From Sulfuricurvum sp. (GTDB lineage: Bacteria; Campylobacterota; Campylobacteria; Campylobacterales; Sulfurimonadaceae): 6,497 nucleotides of DNA. Location: NCBI GenBank assembly GCA_030679635.1, contig JAUXSZ010000251.1, positions 1 through 6,497 on the forward strand, read 5' to 3'. Of this stretch, positions 1 through 6,008 are shown piece after piece. The position numbers and the translations under genes are program-made. Below the pieces are notes generated by a model. The model did not search any database, had not been told where the DNA came from, and saw only the letters and a program-made list of their open reading frames with translations. Positions within the stretch are counted from its first letter, which is position 1. Every line of letters starts with the position of its first letter.

Positions 1-372
1 AATCGGGCCAAAAATGTCATCTATGCGACGGCGCCCTCACTCTACGATACCTCGTTGGCCCATCATGCGCTGGAATACATCCAAAAGAACGTTAGAGAGT
101 TAAAAGAGGCGATTGGGGCGCGACAGCGTATCGTGAAAGAGGTGCTTGGTATCCATGTGGATGGATTGATTGTCCCCATCGAAATCGGAAACAATATCCA
201 AGTGATGGAGCTGCAAGAAGCTGTGAAGGATGAATTGGGAATTTTAGTGGGAGCCATCCGTCAGCCGACAGTGAGCCGTGCGATTATCCGCCTCATTGCC
301 CGATTGGACATTCCTGAGGAGACTTTGAGGAGAGCGTGTGAACGTTTTAGTCACAATAGGGTAAAATCGTAA
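1..372 (+). CDS. bioF: 8-amino-7-oxononanoate synthase (BioF-like), C-terminal 123 residues, 5' end outside window
   Basis: The frame is open from base 1, so this is the 3' part of a longer gene; the TTG at 55 is internal, not a start. The visible part begins NRAKNVIYATAPS and has the C-terminal small-domain motif VGAIRQPTVSRAIIRL, matching the 'TAIRPPTV..(T/A)RLR' block of alpha-oxoamine synthases. These PLP enzymes condense an acyl thioester with an amino acid; BioF joins pimeloyl-ACP/CoA and alanine in biotin synthesis. The Arg in the IIRL stretch aligns with the family's substrate-carboxylate Arg. The PLP-binding lysine lies upstream of the window, so catalytic competence cannot be judged. 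The related enzyme 2-amino-3-ketobutyrate CoA ligase (Kbl) cannot be fully excluded from the C-terminus alone, but BioF is favoured by the neighbouring PBP1A gene, as I recall for H. pylori. It ends one base before the next gene. Confidence 0.85.
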   Translation, partial: NRAKNVIYATAPSLYDTSLAHHALEYIQKNVRELKEAIGARQRIVKEVLGIHVDGLIVPIEIGNNIQVMELQEAVKDELGILVGAIRQPTVSRAIIRLIARLDIPEETLRRACERFSHNRVKS

Positions 373-373
373 C

Positions 374-1072
374 ATGAATACGATCCATATCGACGCATTA
401 AAGATTGCTCATTCAAATGGGGTATTGGTCGATTGCGCTTTTGATATTCATACCTCTTTAGCTTTGGTCGGTGAGAGCGGAAGCGGGAAATCGCTGATAC
501 TCAAAGGGCTTTTAGGGTTGTGCGACGCTGCTTTGAGAGTGACACTGCAAAAACGATCGCCGTTTGAATGGTCTAGAGGGAAAAGTGTGACGCTTGTCCC
601 CCAAAATCCCTTTACGGCCCTCTCTCCTCTGACGAGGATCGGGGATCAAATGTTTTTTGCCAAAGAACGTTCGCAAGAGCTGTTTGGAATGCTGGGACTG
701 GATGGCTCTTTGTTGGAACGCTATCCGAGCGAGCTTTCAGGGGGACAGTTGCAGCGTGTGGTTGTGGCGATGGCATTGGGGTCTGATCCCAAGCTGTTAT
801 TGCTGGATGAGCCGACAACGGCTTTGGATTCAGGAGCGAGAGAAGTGATGATTGAACAGCTGTTGATACTGCAAGAGAGATTGGGCTTTTCCCTCCTTTT
901 TGTGACCCATGACATGAGTGTTGCGGCTGCTTTATGCGAGGACATTTGTGTCCTTAAGCAAGGGAAAATTATTGAGAGCGGGAGCCTGAAAACGGTATTG
1001 AAAACCCCACAAATGCCTTATACGCGTCAACTGATTGAAGCTGATTTTAAAAACCGGGAATACAGAAAATGA
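374..1072 (+). CDS. ABC transporter ATP-binding protein, oligopeptide/dipeptide/nickel (OppD/DppD/NikD-like) type
   Basis: This is a 232-residue single nucleotide-binding domain with all catalytic elements: Walker A GESGSGKS (33-40), Q-loop Gln77 in VPQNPFTALSP, signature LSGGQ (121-125) followed by LQRV, Walker B LLLLDE (141-146), D-loop ALD (150-152) and H-loop His179 in VTHD. The 'QNPFTALSP' Q-loop and the C-terminal TPQMPYTRQLI are typical of the peptide/nickel importer ATPases. It is much shorter than OppD/DppD (about 320-330 aa) and lacks their C-terminal extension, so it is closer in size to NikD. The start ATG is one base after the bioF stop, with an AGGG Shine-Dalgarno at 358-361. 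The 3' end overlaps pbpA by ATGA, suggesting translational coupling. No permease or substrate-binding gene is in the window, so the substrate is unknown. It should act at the inner face of the cytoplasmic membrane with partners encoded elsewhere, perhaps upstream of bioF. Confidence 0.88.
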   Translation: MNTIHIDALKIAHSNGVLVDCAFDIHTSLALVGESGSGKSLILKGLLGLCDAALRVTLQKRSPFEWSRGKSVTLVPQNPFTALSPLTRIGDQMFFAKERSQELFGMLGLDGSLLERYPSELSGGQLQRVVVAMALGSDPKLLLLDEPTTALDSGAREVMIEQLLILQERLGFSLLFVTHDMSVAAALCEDICVLKQGKIIESGSLKTVLKTPQMPYTRQLIEADFKNREYRK

Positions 1073-3036
1073 ACAAAAATTTATGGATTGCAATAGGACT
1101 TCTTGTCATGATACCGTTGGGGTATTTGGGGTATGTCATTTATAGTTTTGAATATGAGACGCAACGCCTTATCAACTATAAGCCTCGTCTGACAACGGAA
1201 GTATATGACCGAAACGGCGAAAAAATAGCGAATCTGTTTAGCGATGAACACCGCTATTATGTCTCCATTGACAATATTCCTCCCAGACTGATCGAAGCGT
1301 TGCTCGCGATTGAAGATACCGACTTTTTTGAACATCATGGGGTGAACCCCGATGCGATCATGCGTGCCATCATCAAAGACGTGAGTGCCGGAAAGCTCAA
1401 AGAGGGGGCAAGTACGATTACTCAGCAGCTGGTCAAAAATGCCCTTCTGACGCGCGAGAAGAAATTTTCACGGAAATTTAAAGAGGTTCTGTATTCGATA
1501 CGAATCGAACAAGAACTTACCAAAGAGCAGATTTTAGAGCGCTATTTCAATGAAATCTATTTGGGTCACGGCTATTACGGGATCAAAACCGCTGCCGATG
1601 GCTATTTTAGAAAAGGGCTCAAAGAGTTGACGCTTAAAGAGATGGCGATGCTGGTGGCGCTTCCTAAGGGACCCAATTTTTACGCTCCGACCAAAAACTA
1701 TGAGCTCAGCCTTGGGCGTGCAAACCGGATTATCGAGCGGATGCTCAGTTTAGGCTGGATCGATCAAGAGACGTACGATCGTTCGACACAGGAGCGGCCG
1801 AAAGTGTACAACGACACATTGAGCAAAAACTCAGGTCCCTATGTCATCGATGAGGTTATGCGCCAGCTAGGGGATGCCTTCCCCGACATTCGCAGCGGCG
1901 GATACAAAATTTATACGACCATCGATATGAGACTTCAAGAGGCCGGGTATAAGGCCCTCCAATCAGGACGCAACGAGATCATAGCGCGGGCTCAGGAAGC
2001 AGGGGAACTGGATGCAAACATACAGTCACAGCTTAACGGCGCGTTGATGAGTTTGGATCCAAATACAGGAGAAATTTTGGCGATGGTAGGGGGATATGAT
2101 TATTCCGTCAGTCCCTATAACCGCGTCACACAGGCCAAGCGGCAGCCCGGTTCCGCATTCAAACCGTTTGTCTACCAAGTAGCGCTCGATGGCGGTATGT
2201 CTCCGGCATCGCTCGTTCCCGATATCGCCCGTACCTATACCTATGCAGGTGAAGACGGTGAAGAAAAAACGTGGAAACCTAAAAATTACAAAAATGAGTA
2301 TAAAGGGATGGTCAGTATCCGAGATGCTCTTGTCCATTCGCGTAACCTGGCGACGATCAATATGGTCAGTGATATGGGCTTTGGCAAAGTCGTTGATGGG
2401 CTGCATCGTTATGGGATTGTTGAAAATCTCCCTCCGGATCTCTCCATCGCATTGGGAACGATTGCGATTTCTCCGCATGATTTGGCCAAATATTATACGA
2501 TGTTTGCGGCTGGCGGGGTGCAAACAAACCCTATTCTGATTCGTCAGGTTATCACCCCCAAAGGGGAGACGCTTCGGTATGAAAATAAACACCGCCAAGT
2601 GAATACGCGAGAACAAACCTACCTGATGACCTCGATTTTACAGGATGTCGTTAATTATGGTACGGGTACGGGTGCGCGTGTTCCTGGGATGGAAATCGCA
2701 GGGAAAACAGGGACAACCAATAAAAATGTCGATGCGTGGTTTATCGGCTATTCTCCTACGGTTGAAACGGTGGTTTGGTTTGGTCACGACAATAACACTC
2801 CGATGCGCCGTAGTGAGACAGGCGGACGTGCCGCCGCACCTGTATTTCGTTATTACTATGAAGATTTAAAACGTATTTATCCGAATACCAAGCGCTATTT
2901 TGACCGTCCTGCGGGCGTGTATGCGGTGAGTCAAAGCGGTGATGAAAACGTCACGGAAAACTTTACCGATATTTCGCAAACACCGGACGTAACGCAAGAA
3001 CAAACCCCTAAAACAGATGAGCAGCTGGTTTTTTAA
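1069..3036 (+). CDS. pbpA: Penicillin-binding protein 1A, bifunctional class A transglycosylase/transpeptidase
   Basis: This 655-residue class A PBP polymerises lipid II into glycan strands and cross-links them in the periplasm. A short cytoplasmic tail (MNKN) precedes one membrane anchor (about 5-26). The GT51 domain follows: IEDTDFFEHHGV (81-92, catalytic Glu82), GASTITQQLVKNALL (113-127), RKFKEV (135-140, second acidic residue Glu139), ERYFNEIYLGHGYYGI (157-172) and MAMLVALPKGPNFYAP (192-207). The transpeptidase has all three signature motifs: S362-A-F-K365, S424-R-N426 and K546-T-G-T549. The C-terminal tail (about 620-655) is acidic, low complexity and probably disordered. Length matches the Helicobacter/Campylobacter PBP1A size class of roughly 640-660 residues, with no large OB-fold insert as in E. 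coli PBP1a. The start is fixed by the ATGA overlap with the ABC gene. It ends 3 bp from the convergent dedA-like gene. Confidence 0.96.
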   Translation: MNKNLWIAIGLLVMIPLGYLGYVIYSFEYETQRLINYKPRLTTEVYDRNGEKIANLFSDEHRYYVSIDNIPPRLIEALLAIEDTDFFEHHGVNPDAIMRAIIKDVSAGKLKEGASTITQQLVKNALLTREKKFSRKFKEVLYSIRIEQELTKEQILERYFNEIYLGHGYYGIKTAADGYFRKGLKELTLKEMAMLVALPKGPNFYAPTKNYELSLGRANRIIERMLSLGWIDQETYDRSTQERPKVYNDTLSKNSGPYVIDEVMRQLGDAFPDIRSGGYKIYTTIDMRLQEAGYKALQSGRNEIIARAQEAGELDANIQSQLNGALMSLDPNTGEILAMVGGYDYSVSPYNRVTQAKRQPGSAFKPFVYQVALDGGMSPASLVPDIARTYTYAGEDGEEKTWKPKNYKNEYKGMVSIRDALVHSRNLATINMVSDMGFGKVVDGLHRYGIVENLPPDLSIALGTIAISPHDLAKYYTMFAAGGVQTNPILIRQVITPKGETLRYENKHRQVNTREQTYLMTSILQDVVNYGTGTGARVPGMEIAGKTGTTNKNVDAWFIGYSPTVETVVWFGHDNNTPMRRSETGGRAAAPVFRYYYEDLKRIYPNTKRYFDRPAGVYAVSQSGDENVTENFTDISQTPDVTQEQTPKTDEQLVF

Positions 3037-3039
3037 AGG

Positions 3040-3600
3040 TTACTTTTTCTTTGTAGCCTGAGATAAATAAAACCACACGCTTCCCCCGACAAGAATCAGC
3101 ATAACGGGGGCGAGATAGGGTTTACCGGCAACCATCTTATACCCCTCGATCAATGCACCGCCAAACAGATAACTTCCCCCTCCGACGACGATGGTCCAAA
3201 CGAGCGCTCCAATGGCATTGTACGTGCTGAATTTCCAAAAACTGTATTTGCTCAAACCGATAGCAAGAGGAATGAGTGTTTTGAGACCGTAGATGAATTT
3301 TTTCATCACGATAATCCATGAACCGTGCCGCTTCATGAGGAGATGGGAAAAGGCAAGTTTCCGTTTGTGTTTTCCCAAATATTCCATCATCTCGGTTTTA
3401 TGGTAGCGAGAGAGGTAAAAAAGGAGCGTGTCGCCGATAAAATTGGCGATAAATGCGATACTCATTGAGAGACCTAAATCCATCTTTCCCATGAAACTGA
3501 GTACCCCTGCGCCCAAAAGGGCCAGAAAACCACCGCCAAGTGAGTAGAGAAATAAAACCAGATATCCGTAGGTCGCGAGATTGCTGAGCATGTCATCCAT
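3040..3600 (-). CDS. DedA-family (VTT/SNARE-associated domain) integral membrane protein
   Basis: This 186-residue inner-membrane protein has hydrophobic segments near 12-36, 44-63, 103-116 (re-entrant-like), 126-148 and 161-180, and a KKK C-terminus. DedA features are the Gly-rich first hairpin (LGGGFLALLGAGVLSFMG), the 'ANFIGDTLLFYLSRY' segment matching family G..(L/I)GD...Y..GR, HG at 92-93, the block KKFIYGLKTLIPLAIGLSKYSFWKFSTYNAIGA (100-132) and a trailing W..VV..G stretch. DedA/VTT proteins are linked to undecaprenyl-phosphate or phospholipid flipping and to membrane-potential maintenance. The canonical R-F-x-P-x-x-R motif is replaced by K-F-I-Y-G-L-K, and the usual P-x-E of the first hairpin is absent, so it belongs to a divergent subgroup. 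It starts 4 bp after uvrB. An AAGGA lies about 12 nt upstream of the ATG inside the uvrB end, so it is probably co-transcribed with uvrB. Confidence 0.85.
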   Translation of the reverse strand: MDDMLSNLATYGYLVLFLYSLGGGFLALLGAGVLSFMGKMDLGLSMSIAFIANFIGDTLLFYLSRYHKTEMMEYLGKHKRKLAFSHLLMKRHGSWIIVMKKFIYGLKTLIPLAIGLSKYSFWKFSTYNAIGALVWTIVVGGGSYLFGGALIEGYKMVAGKPYLAPVMLILVGGSVWFYLSQATKKK

Positions 3601-3604
3601 AGTA

Positions 3605-5578
3605 TTATAATTTCCTTATTTTTGCAATTTCATCACGAAGGCGGGCCGCCTCTTCGAATTCGAGTTTTTTGGAGGCCTCTTTCATTTTAAGTGTCAGCTC
3701 ATCGACCAGTTTTTTTCGTTCGGCCGCTGGAAGCGTTTTCGCTTTTTTTGATCGGTTGTACAGATCGCCCACGTCTTCGAGTTTGAGGTTCTCATCGAGC
3801 GAACGTTTGGTGGTGGTTGGAATGATTCCGTGTACGGCATTATGGGCCTCTTGGAGGGCTCGTCGATCATTTGTTTTTTTGATTGCCCGTTCCATGGAAC
3901 CGGTTATTTTATTCGCATACAGTATGACGCGTCCGGATGAATTGCGTGCGGCGCGTCCGATCGTCTGGATAAGCGATGTCTCCGAGCGCAAGAAACCCTC
4001 TTTGTCGGCATCCAGAATCGCGACGAGACTGACTTCGGGTAAATCGAGCCCTTCTCGCAGGAGATTGATACCGATCAGGACATCAAAATCGCCCATACGC
4101 AGCCCACGGATGATTTGGTTGCGCTCAATGGTATCAATTTCGGAGTGCATGTATTGGACTTTTATCCCCAAATCGGCGAGGTATTTGGTGAGGGCTTCTG
4201 CCATTTTTTTGGTCAAAACCGTCACTAAAACACGATCCCCAAGCGCAACCGTTTTCTTGATCTCATCGTGGAGGTCCTCGACTTGATTGGTAGAGGATTT
4301 GATCGTGATGGGAGGATCGAGCAGACCTGTGGGACGGATGATTTGATGGGCGACGGTGGAACTTAGCTCAAGCTCTTGCACCGCAGGGGTTGCGGAGACG
4401 AAGAGATAGTGGGGCGCTTTGGCCAGATACTCATCGATCATAAGAGGACGGTTGTCGAGGGCGCTTGGAAGGCGAAATCCGTAGTCGACGAGGACCTCTT
4501 TACGGCTTCTGTCGGCGGCATACATTCCTCGAAACTGCGGCAAACTGACGTGCGATTCATCGACGATAATCAAAAATTTATCGTGATGCAATGTAAAATA
4601 ATCGAGCAGGGTATAGGGAGCCTCCCCCGGTTTTTTGTCGGTCAAAAGACGGGAATAGTTTTCGATCCCTTTGCACATTCCGGTGGCTTGGAGCATTTCG
4701 AGATCAAACTCGCATCGCTGGCGCAAACGTTGCGCTTCGACTATTTTCCCCTGCCCCTCAAGCTCTTGCAGCCGCTCACCCAGCTCATCTTCGATCCGCT
4801 GGATGGCACGTGAGAGTTTCTCTTGTCCAACGGCAAACTGGCTGGTAGCGTAGATCGTGATGGTTTCCTGTTTCTCGGTCATCGTGTTGCTTAGAGGTTC
4901 AAAAAAGGTTATCCGCTCCACTTCGTCACCGAAAAATTCGATCCGCACGGCTTGATCCTGCCAATAAGGGGGATAAATATCAATCACCTCCCCATTGACG
5001 CGAAAATCTCCCCCATCGAAATAAGCATCGTTACGAGTATAGCCCATCTCAACGAGACGAAGGAGAAGCTTTTTTTGATTGATTTCATCCCCAAGTGCGA
5101 CAACCTGCACCATTTTTTCATATTCTTCAGGATCTCCGAGACCATAGTTGGCTGAGACCGATGCGACGACGATAACATCATCATAGCTTAGGAGATTGGC
5201 AGAGGCAGACAGGCGTAAACGCTCCAACTCTTCATTGATAGAGCTGTCTTTTTCGATGAATAAGTCTTGACGCGGGATGTAGGCCTCAGGCTGATAATAA
5301 TCGTAGTAGCTGACAAAATATTCGACATGATTGTCGGGGAAAAACGAACGAAATTCGCTGTACAGCTGGGCGGCCAAGGTTTTGTTATGGGTCATGATGA
5401 TGGTGGGGAGCTGAACGCTCTCGATAACCTTCGCCATCGTCATTGTTTTACCGCTACCCGTGACCCCCTCAAGGGCTACGTAGCGTTCACCGTTTTTGAT
5501 ACCAGAGCTAAGTGCTTCAATGGCAACGGGCTGATCACCGGCAGGTTGATACGGGGCATGAACTTTAAAAATCGGCAA
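3605..5578 (-). CDS. uvrB: UvrABC system protein B (excinuclease ABC subunit B)
   Basis: UvrB is the DNA-damage-verifying helicase-like ATPase of nucleotide excision repair; UvrA loads it and it then recruits UvrC. The 657-residue length is typical. Visible elements in order: Walker A GVTGSGKT (38-45), the aromatic beta-hairpin YYDYYQPEAYIP (91-102) that inserts between strands, the DESH box (340-343), SATP (395-398), motif V region GINLLREGLDLPE (503-515), motif VI QTIGRAARN (538-546), and a C-terminal UVR domain (about 623-654, LEFEEAARLRDEI) for UvrC contact. No catalytic residue is missing. The start is TTG (5578-5576): an in-frame TGA lies upstream at 5614-5612, no in-frame ATG intervenes, and MPIFKVHAPYQPAGDQP is the usual UvrB N-terminus. 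An AGAGGGTG Shine-Dalgarno (5591-5584) is well spaced. It is the first gene of a probable uvrB-dedA transcript. Confidence 0.98.
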   Translation of the reverse strand: MPIFKVHAPYQPAGDQPVAIEALSSGIKNGERYVALEGVTGSGKTMTMAKVIESVQLPTIIMTHNKTLAAQLYSEFRSFFPDNHVEYFVSYYDYYQPEAYIPRQDLFIEKDSSINEELERLRLSASANLLSYDDVIVVASVSANYGLGDPEEYEKMVQVVALGDEINQKKLLLRLVEMGYTRNDAYFDGGDFRVNGEVIDIYPPYWQDQAVRIEFFGDEVERITFFEPLSNTMTEKQETITIYATSQFAVGQEKLSRAIQRIEDELGERLQELEGQGKIVEAQRLRQRCEFDLEMLQATGMCKGIENYSRLLTDKKPGEAPYTLLDYFTLHHDKFLIIVDESHVSLPQFRGMYAADRSRKEVLVDYGFRLPSALDNRPLMIDEYLAKAPHYLFVSATPAVQELELSSTVAHQIIRPTGLLDPPITIKSSTNQVEDLHDEIKKTVALGDRVLVTVLTKKMAEALTKYLADLGIKVQYMHSEIDTIERNQIIRGLRMGDFDVLIGINLLREGLDLPEVSLVAILDADKEGFLRSETSLIQTIGRAARNSSGRVILYANKITGSMERAIKKTNDRRALQEAHNAVHGIIPTTTKRSLDENLKLEDVGDLYNRSKKAKTLPAAERKKLVDELTLKMKEASKKLEFEEAARLRDEIAKIRKL

Positions 5579-5583
5579 AAAGG

Positions 5584-5591
5584 CACCCTCT
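5584..5591 (-). promoter_or_regulatory. Ribosome binding site deciding the TTG start of uvrB
   Basis: The minus strand reads AGAGGGTG, with 7 nt between the last G of GGG and the TTG codon at 5578. Together with the in-frame stop at 5614-5612, this supports TTG as the true initiation codon and leaves no upstream alternative. Confidence 0.7.
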
Positions 5592-5616
5592 GAAAATTTG
5601 TTAGGTTTGTATCAAT

Positions 5617-5622
5617 ATTATA
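5617..5622 (-). promoter_or_regulatory. Sigma-70-type -10 box (TATAAT) of the uvrB promoter
   Basis: A perfect TATAAT is read on the minus strand from 5622 to 5617, 38 nt upstream of the uvrB start. Transcription would begin near 5610, giving a leader of about 32 nt that includes the Shine-Dalgarno. No convincing TTGACA lies 16-18 bp upstream. Campylobacterota vegetative promoters often lack a conserved -35, so this is not a strong objection. The call is inferred from sequence only. Confidence 0.6.
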
Positions 5623-5624
5623 GC

Positions 5625-5640
5625 GGAAAACCTGTTTTCC
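5625..5640. repeat. 16-bp palindrome immediately upstream of the uvrB -10 box (candidate operator)
   Basis: The sequence GGAAAACCTGTTTTCC has perfect 7-bp arms (GGAAAAC / GTTTTCC) around a 2-nt centre. It starts 2 bp upstream of the TATAAT and fills the spacer/-35 zone of the uvrB promoter, where a dimeric repressor or activator could bind. It is not followed by a T-tract in either direction and so does not look like a terminator. The cognate regulator is unknown. It carries CTGT but not the E. coli LexA box CTGT-N8-ACAG. Confidence 0.5.
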
Positions 5641-5701
5641 ATAGAGGATGACTGCCTATAGGCTGCTTGGTTAAGGTGAGTTTTCGAATGAGGTTTTTGA
5701 G

Positions 5702-5743
5702 AAAAAAAACGAGAGGTTGAATTATCGTTTTTCAATTATACCT
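5702..5743 (-). terminator. Weak candidate terminator downstream of the Lys-rich small gene
   Basis: Read on the minus strand, a bulged hairpin (TTGAA at 5735-5731 pairing with TTCAA at 5721-5717, plus an outer AGG/CCT pair) is followed after CTCG by eight T (5709-5702). It lies just after the stop of the small gene (5749) and before the uvrB promoter, the expected place for a terminator. The stem is short and AU-rich, so termination strength is doubtful. Confidence 0.3.
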
Positions 5744-5748
5744 AATGT

Positions 5749-5844
5749 CTAATCTTTTTTTGTATTTTTGTCATTGCGTTTTTCTTTTAAAGTTTTTGTT
5801 GGTGCTTTTTTAACTGCTTTTTTTGAATCTTGACCTTTTGCCAT
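5749..5844 (-). CDS. Small lysine-rich basic protein of 31 residues, function unknown
   Basis: ATG at 5844-5842 opens a 31-codon frame ending with TAG at 5751-5749. The product starts MAKGQDSKKAVKKAPTKTL and ends in KNTKKD. It has 11 Lys and 1 Arg against 4 acidic residues, with no hydrophobic segment, so it is soluble, strongly cationic and probably disordered. A strong AAAGGGGA Shine-Dalgarno lies at 5856-5849, 4 nt before the ATG. The N-terminal pattern MAKGQ-(D/N)-SKK followed by a (P)-x-K-T-x-KEKR block is one I recall from small unnamed proteins in other bacteria, which argues for a real gene rather than A-rich noise; this recall is unverified. High Lys content would suit nucleic-acid or ribosome association, but that is speculation. 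It is on the same strand as uvrB, 170 bp upstream of it, with a weak terminator and the uvrB promoter between. Two A7 runs in the coding strand could be slippage-prone. Confidence 0.72.
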   Translation of the reverse strand: MAKGQDSKKAVKKAPTKTLKEKRNDKNTKKD

Positions 5845-5848
5845 AATA

Positions 5849-5856
5849 TCCCCTTT
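5849..5856 (-). promoter_or_regulatory. Shine-Dalgarno of the Lys-rich small gene
   Basis: The minus strand reads AAAGGGGA, then 4 nt, then ATG. It is the best-placed purine run in this AT-rich stretch and is the main reason the 31-codon frame is called as a gene. Confidence 0.65.
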
Positions 5857-5874
5857 ATTTGGATTTGTTAATCA

Positions 5875-5897
5875 TATAATCGTTCACATATAATATA
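5875..5897. promoter_or_regulatory. Candidate overlapping divergent -10 boxes
   Basis: The plus strand has TATAAT at 5875-5880 and 5889-5894. The minus strand has TATATT at 5897-5892, overlapping the second box. The minus box would give the small gene a leader of about 41 nt. The plus boxes would give the lipoprotein gene a long leader of about 180 nt that includes the nested hairpin. No -35 elements are evident, and AT-rich DNA yields such hexamers by chance. Confidence 0.3.
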
Positions 5898-6008
5898 CGA
5901 CTTATGCTTAAAAGGCAGTGCCAATAAGTTCTCTCAACTGCTGATACCTTATTTGCCTCACTCAGCTTCATATAGTGTAAAGTTATTGAAATAGGCGGCT
6001 GAGCAATA

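Noticed and set aside
55..372. Stand-alone 105-residue gene starting at TTG 55
   Set aside because: The same frame is open back to base 1 with BioF-like residues (NRAKNVIYATAPS), so this is the tail of a longer gene.
2026..2616. 196-codon minus-strand open frame
   Set aside because: It is antisense to the pbpA transpeptidase domain, has an atypical composition and no domain match.
3601..3610. TATAAT-like box on the minus strand just before dedA
   Set aside because: It is made of the uvrB terminal codons (TTA TAA) and lies too close to the dedA ATG to give a normal leader; coincidence is likely.
3669..4286. 205-codon plus-strand open frame
   Set aside because: It lies wholly antisense to the conserved helicase half of uvrB; the product is Ser/Arg-rich with no recognisable domain and no plausible Shine-Dalgarno context was noted.
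4376..4813. 145-codon plus-strand open frame
   Set aside because: It is antisense to uvrB, and its residues simply mirror UvrB codons; no independent evidence of coding.
5914..5922. GGCAGTGCC dyad as an attachment site or operator
   Set aside because: It has 4-bp arms only, with no matching copy elsewhere in the window.
5953..6006. CTCAGC ... GCTGAG inverted repeat with extra TTG/CAA pairing as a terminator or structured RNA
   Set aside because: The 6-bp stem encloses a 31-nt loop, and no gene on the plus strand ends upstream of it, so a terminator role makes little sense; the evidence is too thin for an RNA call.
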